The notes under the pieces: generated by a model
The model's database searches: none
Told to the model about the DNA's origin: nothing
The model's input: the letters and a program-made list of their open reading frames with translations, nothing else
Part shown: positions 45,411 through 54,507 of the stretch, in pieces
Layout: every line of letters starts with the position of its first letter
Position numbering within the stretch: the stretch's first letter is position 1
Source: Kribbella caucasensis
GTDB taxonomy: Bacteria; Actinomycetota; Actinomycetes; Propionibacteriales; Kribbellaceae
DNA: 64,000 nt
Assembly: GCF_004361855.1 (NCBI RefSeq)
Contig: NZ_SNWQ01000004.1
Location: 1-64,000 of the forward strand
Direction of reading: 5' to 3'
Made by a program: the position numbers and the translations under genes

Positions 45411-46994
45411 ATGCGGGATGAATTCTCCCGTAGGCATGCACAACACCGTGCTGCCGTTCCCTCCGACAAATTGAAAGAACCGGCCGCCAAGGCCGGCCGC
45501 CGGGCGCTGATCCCGATCATCGCCGGCACCTCCCTGCTCCTCACCAGCGCCGGGCTCGGCGTGGCGGCGCTGACCTCTGACAGCGTCCCGGCCCCGGTCA
45601 GCCTCACGGCCACAGCCGACGCCTACGTGCACACCAAATCGCCCTATCAGAAGCATGGCTGGTCCACCCGGCTGGTGGCGAAGCTGAACGAGTCGACCAG
45701 CCTCATCCGCTACTCCGTGCCCCCGGTGGCGGACGGCTACGACCGCAAGGCCACGCTGGTACTGAACCGGCTGACCACCAGCAACCCGGCCAAGATCGCG
45801 GTGTCGAAGGCACCGGGCAGCTGGACCGAGGCCGTCACCTACTCGACCGCTCCGAAGCCGGGCACTCCGTACGTGACCGTGGCCGACGACGGCAAGTCGG
45901 CGCAGCTGCGGATCGACGTCTCCCAGGGCATCACCCAGGCAGGCGAACTGAACCTGGCGGTGACGCAGCCGGTCGGTGCCGGTGGCACCGTCTTCGGTTC
46001 GCGCGAGTCCGGGCTGAAGCAGTCGAAGCTCGAGATCAGCTATGTCCGCGAGGGCACAACCGGCCCGGTGCCGTCGATACCCACGTCGGCCCCCACCTCG
46101 GCGCCGACGACGGCAACGCCCAAGCCGACCGTGACGCCGACGACCACCACACCGACGGCGACCCCCACCACGACCAAGCCGACGGCGACGCCGACGACCG
46201 CGTCACCCACGCCCACCGCCACTGCCTCGTCGAGTACGACGCCGACGGCCTCGCCCACCACGGCGAGTCCGACGTCTACTCCTTCGACGACTGGCCGTGC
46301 GCCGTCATGGAGCCCGACGGGTTCGTACCGAATGACGTTCCAAGACGAGTTCAATGACACCGCGGTCGACACGACCAAGTGGGAGCGCGGCTGGTTCAAG
46401 GAAGGCATCTCGGACGGTGTCAACAGCGACAACCTCCAGTGCTACGACACTCGACAGGTCACCGAGTCAGGCGGATTCCTCAATCTGTCTCTCGCTCAGC
46501 GCCAGGCGTCCTGCCGAGGTGGCACCAAGCAGTACGTGTCCGGCTTGGTGAACACTCGTAACTCGTTCAACCAGCGGTACGGCTCGTTCGAGGCCAGAGT
46601 CTGCCTGCCTGACGGTAACGGCGACGGCAGGGTCGACGGCTTCCCGGCCTGGTGGACCAATGGACCTTCGTCGGTGCCGTGGCCGGAACACGGTGAGATC
46701 GACATCGTCGAAGGCATCGGCGGCGGCACCAAGGCTTCGCTGCACTATGCCAACCCGGAATATCACGGCGGTGTCTACTCGTCCGCGCCGCTGGCCGGCT
46801 GCCACAACTTCGGCTCGCAGTGGACAAGCAGCGGAGTCACGTTCTACTACGACGGCAAGCCGATGTGGACTCGCGCCTTCAACGGTCCGGATCCGCAGTT
46901 CCTCATCTTCAACTACGCGGTTCGTCCGCACTCGGGCGAGGCGATCACTCCCGGCACTGCTGTTCGAGTCGACTGGGTCCGTGTGTGGGCGTGA
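45411..46994 (+). CDS. Secreted GH16 glucanase with N-terminal DNRLRE-like domain
   Basis: 527 residues. A basic N-terminus and one hydrophobic segment (ALIPIIAGTSLLLTSAGLGVAAL, about 32-55) export or anchor it. Residues about 62-205 form a DNRLRE/CBM96-like beta domain (TADAYVHTKSPYQKHG, VLNRL, WTEAVTYSTAP). A Thr/Pro/Ser-rich linker follows (about 215-300), then the GH16 domain with catalytic EIDIVEG near 430. GH16 enzymes cut beta-1,3/1,4-glucans or related polysaccharides. It is unusual in lying under a c-di-AMP riboswitch, which normally controls cell-wall hydrolases and osmotic genes. Confidence 0.9.
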   Translation: MRDEFSRRHAQHRAAVPSDKLKEPAAKAGRRALIPIIAGTSLLLTSAGLGVAALTSDSVPAPVSLTATADAYVHTKSPYQKHGWSTRLVAKLNESTSLIRYSVPPVADGYDRKATLVLNRLTTSNPAKIAVSKAPGSWTEAVTYSTAPKPGTPYVTVADDGKSAQLRIDVSQGITQAGELNLAVTQPVGAGGTVFGSRESGLKQSKLEISYVREGTTGPVPSIPTSAPTSAPTTATPKPTVTPTTTTPTATPTTTKPTATPTTASPTPTATASSSTTPTASPTTASPTSTPSTTGRAPSWSPTGSYRMTFQDEFNDTAVDTTKWERGWFKEGISDGVNSDNLQCYDTRQVTESGGFLNLSLAQRQASCRGGTKQYVSGLVNTRNSFNQRYGSFEARVCLPDGNGDGRVDGFPAWWTNGPSSVPWPEHGEIDIVEGIGGGTKASLHYANPEYHGGVYSSAPLAGCHNFGSQWTSSGVTFYYDGKPMWTRAFNGPDPQFLIFNYAVRPHSGEAITPGTAVRVDWVRVWA

Positions 46995-47070
46995 TGCGCA
47001 CACTGATTGCATTCCTTGCGGCCTCGCTCCATCGGCTGCACGGAGTGAGCTCCTGAGGTAGCAACACCGC

Positions 47071-47111
47071 GCGGGTGCACTCCCACGGCTCAACCTGGGG
47101 AGTGCACCCGC
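47071..47111. terminator. Terminator hairpin between convergent genes
   Basis: GCGGGTGCACTCCC (47071-47084) and GGGAGTGCACCCGC (47098-47111) form a perfect 14-bp stem with a 13-nt loop. It lies between the glucanase (+) and the amidohydrolase (-), so it can end both transcripts. Confidence 0.8.
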
Positions 47112-47142
47112 CGGCCGCAGACGCTGCCGGCGACGCTCCAAG

Positions 47143-48459
47143 TCAACACAGTGCGGTGTCGGCGCAGTACTCCGCCCGTCCGCCGACAATCGTTGCGAGC
47201 ACCTGGATGTCCAGCAACGAGTCCACCGCGACGGTCGTCGGATCGTCGGAGAGGATCACGACGTCGGCGTACCTGCCACGGGCCAGGCTGCCCTTCACGT
47301 CCTCCTCGAAGGTGCCGTACGCAGCGTCGACGGTGAACAATCGCAACGCCTGATCGACCGTCAGGCGCTGCGCCAGCTGCCAGTCCTCCGGAGGACGGCC
47401 GCGGTAGCTCTGCCGGGTCACCGCCTGGTGGATCGCCTCAAGGGGTGATCCGTGGGGCAGCTGGGGGCCCACGGCAAGCACCAGCCACGGCATGTCGGTG
47501 CTGCCGATGGTGCGAACATCGCTTTCCACCAGATCACGCCATCGGGCGATCCAACGGGTCTGACCGCGAGCCACCAGTTCCGGGAATCCCGCCTCCGCCG
47601 CCAGATCCCCCGGGATCCCGGGCTGGATGGATGCGATCATCCTCAGCTCGCCCATCCTGGTGAGTTGATCGTCGCGGAGCTGGATGACGTGCTCGGCGCG
47701 GTGGCGTTCGTCCGGGCTGGGGTGCGCGGCCTGTGCCCGCGCCACCGCCGTCAGATACTGGTCGTGCGCCTCGGCACTGATCGTGTGCGCCGACACCTGC
47801 CAGCCGAGGCGATGCGCTGAGAGCACATACTCGTCCAGCTCGGCCTGGTCCCAGTGGAACTTGGTGCCCCAGTCGTGGTCAAGGAACAGCTTGATACCAC
47901 CCAGCCGAAGGTGCGGGCTGTACGCGTGGCGCGGCTCGAACCCGCGGAACCAGTGGCCGAACTTCTCGTCCTCGAAGTTGACCGCAAGGTAGGCATTGAC
48001 CCGCAAGCGGAGCCGACCGGCCGCGTCAAGCGCACGCAGCTCCTCTAATCGCTCCCCGTTGACGAACTGCTCGTTGATGCTGGTCCAGCCCCGGCTCAAG
48101 GCCGCATCGACTGCCAGATCGGCGTTGTAGCCGACCATGCTCCCGTCGCCGATCCAATGCGCGTGCGAGTCGATGAAGCCCGGCAACAACGTCCGCCCAC
48201 CGAGATCCACCACGCGCGTACGACGTTCCCGCAACGCCAACACATCTTCGTCGTCGCCGACCGCCAGAATCCGTCCATTCCGGACCGCAACCGCCTCGGC
48301 CCGCGGCAGCCCGTCCTCCATGGTGACCACAACGCCGTTGTGGTAGATCACCTCAGGCGGAGTGGGAAGCGTTGCGGGAAGCGGCAGCAGCAGAATCGCC
48401 ACACCCTCGACCAAAACCACCCCAAGGCGCCAAGACATCCGCACGCCCCATCGTCCCAC
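47143..48459 (-). CDS. Amidohydrolase family protein (YtcJ-like)
   Basis: 438 residues. N-terminal beta part (VIYHNGVVVTMEDGLPRAEAVAVRNGRILAVGDDEDV), metal motif GFIDSHAHW near 95, later metal-site residues in SAHTISAEAHDQ, RAEHVIQL and GSTDMPW, and a C-terminal GSLARGRYADVVILSDDP. The first 30 residues are hydrophobic (LGVVLVEGVAILLLPLPATLP) and may be an anchor, or the true start may be further in. Substrate not assignable. Confidence 0.85.
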   Translation of the reverse strand: MGRWGVRMSWRLGVVLVEGVAILLLPLPATLPTPPEVIYHNGVVVTMEDGLPRAEAVAVRNGRILAVGDDEDVLALRERRTRVVDLGGRTLLPGFIDSHAHWIGDGSMVGYNADLAVDAALSRGWTSINEQFVNGERLEELRALDAAGRLRLRVNAYLAVNFEDEKFGHWFRGFEPRHAYSPHLRLGGIKLFLDHDWGTKFHWDQAELDEYVLSAHRLGWQVSAHTISAEAHDQYLTAVARAQAAHPSPDERHRAEHVIQLRDDQLTRMGELRMIASIQPGIPGDLAAEAGFPELVARGQTRWIARWRDLVESDVRTIGSTDMPWLVLAVGPQLPHGSPLEAIHQAVTRQSYRGRPPEDWQLAQRLTVDQALRLFTVDAAYGTFEEDVKGSLARGRYADVVILSDDPTTVAVDSLLDIQVLATIVGGRAEYCADTALC

Positions 48460-48591
48460 CCCGGCCCTCGTTCTCAGGGGATTCCTAGCGAGTTCTTACC
48501 GTTGTGCGGCCTGATTTCGGAACATCGTCTGGCGGCGGTGCGTTGGTGGACGAAAGCTGGATTTCGTTGACTAGAGGATGGGGACGCTGCC

Positions 48592-49212
48592 GTGGCTGGC
48601 CTGGGGATTGCCGAAGCGCCGGACATCCGCTGGGGCCGGCGCGGGTTTTACAGCGATGAGTTGCGGTATCCGGCAGACTCGGTGGTTGTGTTGGGTGGGA
48701 TCCCGGGGGCTGGGAAGAGCACCTTGCTTCGGCGTTTGTTTCCTGGAGGCACCGAGGACGGCGGGGTGCGGGTGTTTGACTCCGGGTGGGTTCGGGATCG
48801 GTGGAGGCCGGTGCTTGGGGGTGTGCCGTATTCGTGGTGGCGGCCGGTGTTGCATCTGACGTACTACGGGTTGGTGCTGCGGGCGATGAGGGCGGGTGGG
48901 CCGTTGGTGGTTCACGACTGCGCCACGAGGCCTTGGGTTAGGCGGCTGATTGGATGGCGGGCTCGGCGGTCGGGGTTGGCGGTGCATCTCGTTCTGCTGG
49001 ACGTACCGGAGGACGTCGCGCGGTCCGGGCAGCATGCGCGCGGGCGGGTGGTGCGTTCGGGGAGCATGGACAAGCACAGTCGGCGGTGGCCGCGGTTGCT
49101 TGAGCGGGCGGCTGAGGAGCCTGGACGGGTCGTGCCTGGTGCGGCGTCCGCGGTGGTTCTGGATCGGCGCGGAGCTGACCAGCTGGAGAAGATCTCCTTC
49201 GAACCGAACTGA
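48592..49212 (+). CDS. P-loop ATPase/kinase-like protein
   Basis: 206 residues with Walker A GGIPGAGKST near 35 and a likely Walker B/Asp around LVVHDCATRP near 105. The rest is Arg-rich and resembles small AAA/zeta-toxin-type kinases common in actinobacteria. GTG 48592 follows GAGGATGGGG. No partner gene of a toxin-antitoxin pair is evident, so function is unassigned. Confidence 0.72.
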   Translation: MAGLGIAEAPDIRWGRRGFYSDELRYPADSVVVLGGIPGAGKSTLLRRLFPGGTEDGGVRVFDSGWVRDRWRPVLGGVPYSWWRPVLHLTYYGLVLRAMRAGGPLVVHDCATRPWVRRLIGWRARRSGLAVHLVLLDVPEDVARSGQHARGRVVRSGSMDKHSRRWPRLLERAAEEPGRVVPGAASAVVLDRRGADQLEKISFEPN

Positions 49213-49258
49213 GGGCCGCGGAGGCGTTGATGTCGGCGGTGTCGGTTGTAATGGGGTT

Positions 49259-49612
49259 ATGGAGATCGATCTGTTTGCTGGGGTGCCGGTTCGGGAGTAT
49301 GCGGCGGCGGTGGCGTGGTACGAGCGGTTCTTCGGTGGGCCGCCGGCGTTCTTGCCTAATGAGGTCGAGGCGGTTTGGGAGATCGCTGAGCATCGGTACA
49401 TCTACATTGAGGAGTTGCCGGAGCAGGCCGGCCACGCGCGGCACACGATCTTCGTCGGCGACCTGGACGCGGTGGTCGAGGGGATCGCGGCGCGCGGCAT
49501 CGAGCCGGTGGAGCGGGAGACGTACGAGAACGGCGTCCGGAAGATCATCTATCGCGACCCCGACGGCAACGAAATCGGCTACGGCGGCGGTCCGGTCGGA
49601 TCGGAGGCCTGA
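49259..49612 (+). CDS. VOC-superfamily (glyoxalase/dioxygenase fold) protein
   Basis: 117 residues with the typical pairs of beta-alpha-beta-beta-beta units: VREYAAAVAWYERFFG at the start and IIYRDPDGNEIGYG at the end. Members bind metal or small ligands (glyoxalase, bleomycin resistance, dioxygenases). ATG 49259 is the likely start. It lies 46 bp after the P-loop gene on the same strand. Confidence 0.78.
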   Translation: MEIDLFAGVPVREYAAAVAWYERFFGGPPAFLPNEVEAVWEIAEHRYIYIEELPEQAGHARHTIFVGDLDAVVEGIAARGIEPVERETYENGVRKIIYRDPDGNEIGYGGGPVGSEA

Positions 49613-51121
<1,509 letters not shown>

Positions 51122-51222
51122 CCCGCAACCGACTTCAAGCAGGGCTGAAACGGTTGCCAGTACGGGTGATGCGTGCCAGCGTGAGCGGCTGATGGGTGCT
51201 CACAAGCGCTGGGAGGGTTGGC

Positions 51223-51591
51223 ATGAGTCTGTCGGATGGAGTTTCGGTCGAGGACCTGGTGATCAACCGGGCCGACGGACGGGACGACGGCGAGGACTGG
51301 ACCGAGAACTACGAGGAGCTGCCCGGTGCCGCCGGGATCTCCATCATTCTCGAGTCGACGTCGAAGGAGGGTGTCGGGCCGCGGTTGCACAAGCATCCGT
51401 ACGCCGAGACGTTCATCATCCGTCGTGGGTCGGCGACCTTCACGATCGGCTCGAACCAAGTGGTCGGCCGCGCGGGGCAGGTCCTCGTCGTACCGGCTGA
51501 TACGCCGCACAAGTTCGCGACCGGTCCGGGTGGATACGAGGCCGTGCACATCCACGCGAACTCGCGCTTCGAGACCGAGTGGCTGGAGTAG
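51223..51591 (+). CDS. Cupin-domain protein
   Basis: 122 residues forming one cupin barrel: motif 1 GPRLHKHPYAETFIIRRGSATFTIG near 55-80 and motif 2 PADTPHKFATG near 95. Metal-type His residues are present in both. ATG 51223 has GGGAGGG upstream. Function (isomerase, binding or regulatory protein) is not readable. Confidence 0.82.
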   Translation: MSLSDGVSVEDLVINRADGRDDGEDWTENYEELPGAAGISIILESTSKEGVGPRLHKHPYAETFIIRRGSATFTIGSNQVVGRAGQVLVVPADTPHKFATGPGGYEAVHIHANSRFETEWLE

Positions 51592-51598
51592 GCCGTAG

Positions 51599-51994
51599 TC
51601 AGCCCAGTTCCTCGAACAGGGTCAACTGGATGCCGCCGGGGGTTTCCAGTCGGGCGTTGAGGGAGTTCCATGGCGTACGGGTTGGCTCGGCGATCACCGT
51701 CGCGCCGGCGCCCTCGAGCGTCCGGGTGAGGCCGGTCGCGTCGGTGACCTGCAGGGCGACGCGGAACTGGCCGGCCACCCGGCGGCCGACCTCCGTCTGA
51801 TCGATGTAGGCGGCGTGGTTCGGATCGGTGATCTCCAGCGTGGCGCGACCCGCCTCCAGGATGGTGACGTTCCCGTCCTCGGAGGAGAAGGCGGCTTGCT
51901 CGGGCAGACCGAGGACGTCGCGGTAGAAGGTGACGGCCTCGGCGTAGTCGGGTGCGGTGACGACCAGGCGCAGTTCGGTGACTTCGTGACTCAT
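51599..51994 (-). CDS. VOC-superfamily protein
   Basis: 131 residues with ELRLVVTAPDYAEAVTFYRDVLGLP at the start, VTILEAGRATLEI in the middle and LETPGGIQLTLFEEL at the end, the standard glyoxalase/bleomycin-resistance fold. It converges on the cupin gene with a 7-bp gap and diverges from the DUF4287 gene. Ligand unknown. Confidence 0.85.
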   Translation of the reverse strand: MSHEVTELRLVVTAPDYAEAVTFYRDVLGLPEQAAFSSEDGNVTILEAGRATLEITDPNHAAYIDQTEVGRRVAGQFRVALQVTDATGLTRTLEGAGATVIAEPTRTPWNSLNARLETPGGIQLTLFEELG

Positions 51995-52070
51995 CTCCGG
52001 ATTCTCTCAAGGCCGTGTGTCGAGATCGGGATCGCCCGCTCGACGCATGGGCAAGAGAGAGGAGCTGGAC

Positions 52071-52361
52071 ATGTCGTTTCAGGCGTATCTGGACAAGATC
52101 GAGGAGAAGACCGGGCTGACGCCGCGGGAGTTGGTCGCGCGGGCGGCCGATCGCGGGTTCGCGGGGCCGGGGGTGAAGGCCGGTGAGGTCGCGGACTGGC
52201 TGAAGGACGAGTACGGGCTCGGCCGCGGGCATGCGATGGCGCTCGTCCACGTGATCAAGAACGGGCCGAAGATCAGCTCGAAACACGTCGGCTCGACCGG
52301 CGTACACCGGGACGAGTCCGACACTCTCTGGCTGGACGGCAAGGCCACCAAGCCAAGCTGA
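52071..52361 (+). CDS. DUF4287-domain protein
   Basis: 96 residues. MSFQAYLDKIEEKTGLTP at the N-terminus and GHAMALVHVIKNGPKIS define the DUF4287 family, small cytoplasmic actinobacterial proteins of unknown role. ATG 52071 after GAGAGGAG is chosen over an upstream start. It stands alone, 28 bp before the TPR gene. Confidence 0.82.
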   Translation: MSFQAYLDKIEEKTGLTPRELVARAADRGFAGPGVKAGEVADWLKDEYGLGRGHAMALVHVIKNGPKISSKHVGSTGVHRDESDTLWLDGKATKPS

Positions 52362-52389
52362 CCCGGCTGCGCAGTACTGATCCGGCATC

Positions 52390-52899
52390 ATGGGTGCTGT
52401 GAGCAATGACCTGACGCCGGAGCTGGCCGCGACGATCGAGGCTGCGTTCGCCCGGAGGGACCGGGCGAACATGCAGCCGACCATCGACTTCTTCGTGGAT
52501 CTGCTGCGGCAACACCCGGGCAACCCGTACGTGCTGTACGAGGTCGGCGGCTCGTACGACACCGACGGCCAAGAGGACAAGGCCATCTTGTACTACGAAC
52601 GCGCGCTGCCCGGGCTCGCGGGCGACACCAAGCGCCGGTGCCTCCTCCAGTACGGGAGCACCCTGCGCAACCTCGGCCGGTACGACGAGTCGCTGGCAGT
52701 CTTCACCAAGGCGTGCCAGGAGTTCCCCGAATCCGACTCACTCCGCGTGTTCAAGGCCCTGACCCTGCACGCCGCCGGCCGCAAGGACAAGGCCCTAGCC
52801 ACCCTCCTCCTGGTCATCGCCGACCGCGTAGACACCCCCGACCTCCGCCGCTACGAAGCCGCCCTCCGAGGCAACGCCGACCACCTAGCCAACCTCTGA
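52390..52899 (+). CDS. Tetratricopeptide-repeat protein
   Basis: 169 residues with two to three TPR helix pairs (PYVLYEVGGSYDTDGQEDKAILYYERAL, CLLQYGSTLRNLGRYDESLAVFTKACQEFP, DSLRVFKALTLHAAGRKDKALATLLLVI). It probably binds proteins in the cytoplasm, with no enzymatic domain. The start is ATG 52390 or GTG 52399. The two 18-bp repeats follow its stop. Confidence 0.82.
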   Translation: MGAVSNDLTPELAATIEAAFARRDRANMQPTIDFFVDLLRQHPGNPYVLYEVGGSYDTDGQEDKAILYYERALPGLAGDTKRRCLLQYGSTLRNLGRYDESLAVFTKACQEFPESDSLRVFKALTLHAAGRKDKALATLLLVIADRVDTPDLRRYEAALRGNADHLANL

Positions 52900-52902
52900 C
52901 AC

Positions 52903-52947
52903 TGTCCTCGTTCGAAGACAATCTCGTATTGTCCTCGTTCGAAGACA
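52903..52947. repeat. Two tandem 18-bp hairpin repeats (probable bidirectional terminator)
   Basis: TGTCCTCGTTCGAAGACA occurs at 52903-52920 and again at 52930-52947, 27 bp apart. Each copy folds (TGTC and TCG pairing with CGA and GACA), and the outer ends CACTGTC and GACAGTG extend symmetry over the pair. The repeats fill the 54-bp gap between convergent genes, so termination is the likeliest role. Confidence 0.65.
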
Positions 52948-52953
52948 GTGGGG

Positions 52954-53799
52954 TCAGGGTTTGCGTGCTACGGCGCCGTAGAGGAGGTGGGCGGCCGCGG
53001 GGCGGAGGTCTGGGAGGTCTTCGTCGGTTTGGTGGCGCCAGTCGAAGAGGCGGACGAGGCCGGGGTCGACCAAGTCGAGGCCGTCGAACAGGGTGGCGAT
53101 CTCGGCGGGGGTGCGCGGGGTGAGGGTCGGGAAGAACGGCTTGAAGCGGGCCTCGATCGCGGTCGCGAGTCCGTCGGCCTCGCTGCCGTCGCGCGGGTTC
53201 ACCGCGTGGCTGATCGCCAGGTAGGAGCCGGACGGGAGGGCATCGGCGTACTCCGCGACGATGCGGCGGGCGTCCTGGATGTCCTCGATGTGGTGCAGGA
53301 CCATCGCGAGCAGCACGGCGACCGGCCGGTCGAAGTCGATCAACTTGGTGACGGCCGGCTCGGTCAGCACCTGGCAGACATCGGTCAGGTCGGCCGCGGC
53401 GAACTGGGTGCTCTCGTTGTCGACCAGCAACGCCTGACCGTGGGTGATCACGGACGGGTCGTTGTCGACGTACACCACCTTGACCTCGGGATCGTGGCGC
53501 TGGGCGATCTGGTGGGTGTTCTCGGCGGTCGGCAGACCGGATCCGGCGTCGAGGAACTGGGAGATCCGGGCCTGGCGGGCCAGGTACGCGATCACGCGGC
53601 CCAGCCAGCGGCGGTTCTCCCGGGCCCAGACCGGTGTCTCCGGCGCGATCTCGACGATCTGCCGGTACAGCGCCCGGTCGCTCTCGTAGTTGTCCTTGCC
53701 ACCGAGAAAGAGGTCGTACACCCGCGCGATGCTCGGTCGGGTCGTATCGATCCCGGGCGCGATCAGTCCGCCGCCGTCGGACCCGCGCTCCGCCACCAC
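52954..53799 (-). CDS. SAM-dependent methyltransferase (DUF574 / Methyltransf_19)
   Basis: 281 residues. The family openings RPSIARVYDLFLGGKDNYESDR and FLDAGSGLPTAENTH (SAM site) are clear, with VVYVDNDPSVITHG and VLLAMVLHHIED following. Start GTG 53799 is preceded by AGGAGG. The family is abundant in Streptomyces-like actinobacteria. Substrates are unknown. No partner gene is close. Confidence 0.9.
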   Translation of the reverse strand: MVAERGSDGGGLIAPGIDTTRPSIARVYDLFLGGKDNYESDRALYRQIVEIAPETPVWARENRRWLGRVIAYLARQARISQFLDAGSGLPTAENTHQIAQRHDPEVKVVYVDNDPSVITHGQALLVDNESTQFAAADLTDVCQVLTEPAVTKLIDFDRPVAVLLAMVLHHIEDIQDARRIVAEYADALPSGSYLAISHAVNPRDGSEADGLATAIEARFKPFFPTLTPRTPAEIATLFDGLDLVDPGLVRLFDWRHQTDEDLPDLRPAAAHLLYGAVARKP

Positions 53800-53954
53800 C
53801 AGTCGACCTCCTCAGGAGTTTCGCCTTCACAGTGAGGCTATCCGACCGTTGCCCAAGGCTCCCAAACGACCTGTGTTTCTTTGCGATCCTCGAAGAGTGC
53901 ACCCTCGGTGACACGACGACTTCACCCCGGTGACACCAGGATGGTCGCCGACTC

Positions 53955-54413
53955 TCAGCAGGCGCAGGCGACGTCGCGTGGCGCGACCAGGGTGTCGATC
54001 GCGCGCCGCGTGGTCCCCGCCGACGTCTCGACCGGGAGTCCTTCGCGGGCCCAGTACTCGAACCCGCCGATCATCTCCTTGACCGGATACCCGAGCTTGG
54101 CGAACTCGAGCGCCGCCCGCGTCCCCCCGTTGCACCCCGGCCCCCAGCAGTACGTCACCACCGACGTCCCGGCCGGTACGACGTCCGCCGCGCGCGCCGC
54201 GATCTCCCGGGTCGGGAGGTGGATCGCACCCGGCACATGACCCTGATCCCAGCTCTCCTTGCTCCGGCTGTCGACCAGGACCCAGCCGGTCAGGCCGGCC
54301 CCGATGTCGGCGGCCACGTCGGACGGGTCGGTCTCGTACGCCAGCCGGCCGGCGAAATGTGCGATCGCCAGCTCAGCGGCGGCGGGCGGGACCTGCAGCA
54401 CCGAGGACATCAT
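53955..54413 (-). CDS. Rhodanese-like sulfurtransferase
   Basis: 152 residues with one rhodanese domain: LVDSRSKESWDQGHVPGAIHLP near 48-70 and an active-site loop VTYCWGPGCNGGTRAA near 87 with the catalytic Cys. It moves sulfane sulfur or serves as a thiol carrier in the cytoplasm. It lies 94 bp after the NhaA-thioredoxin fusion gene on the same strand, and the intervening region shows no terminator. Confidence 0.88.
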   Translation of the reverse strand: MMSSVLQVPPAAAELAIAHFAGRLAYETDPSDVAADIGAGLTGWVLVDSRSKESWDQGHVPGAIHLPTREIAARAADVVPAGTSVVTYCWGPGCNGGTRAALEFAKLGYPVKEMIGGFEYWAREGLPVETSAGTTRRAIDTLVAPRDVACAC

Positions 54414-54507
54414 CGAACTCCTTCACGAATCGGGAGCCCTCAGGTTGCAGGAGGCGGCAGACCCAGCAACAGTGGCAGAAATGACGTACTACTACAAGAT
54501 TCTGCCG

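Noticed and set aside
45470..45510. GGCCGGCCGCC-rich hairpin
   Set aside because: It lies inside the glucanase coding sequence and follows from Ala/Gly/Arg codons, so no regulatory role is inferred.
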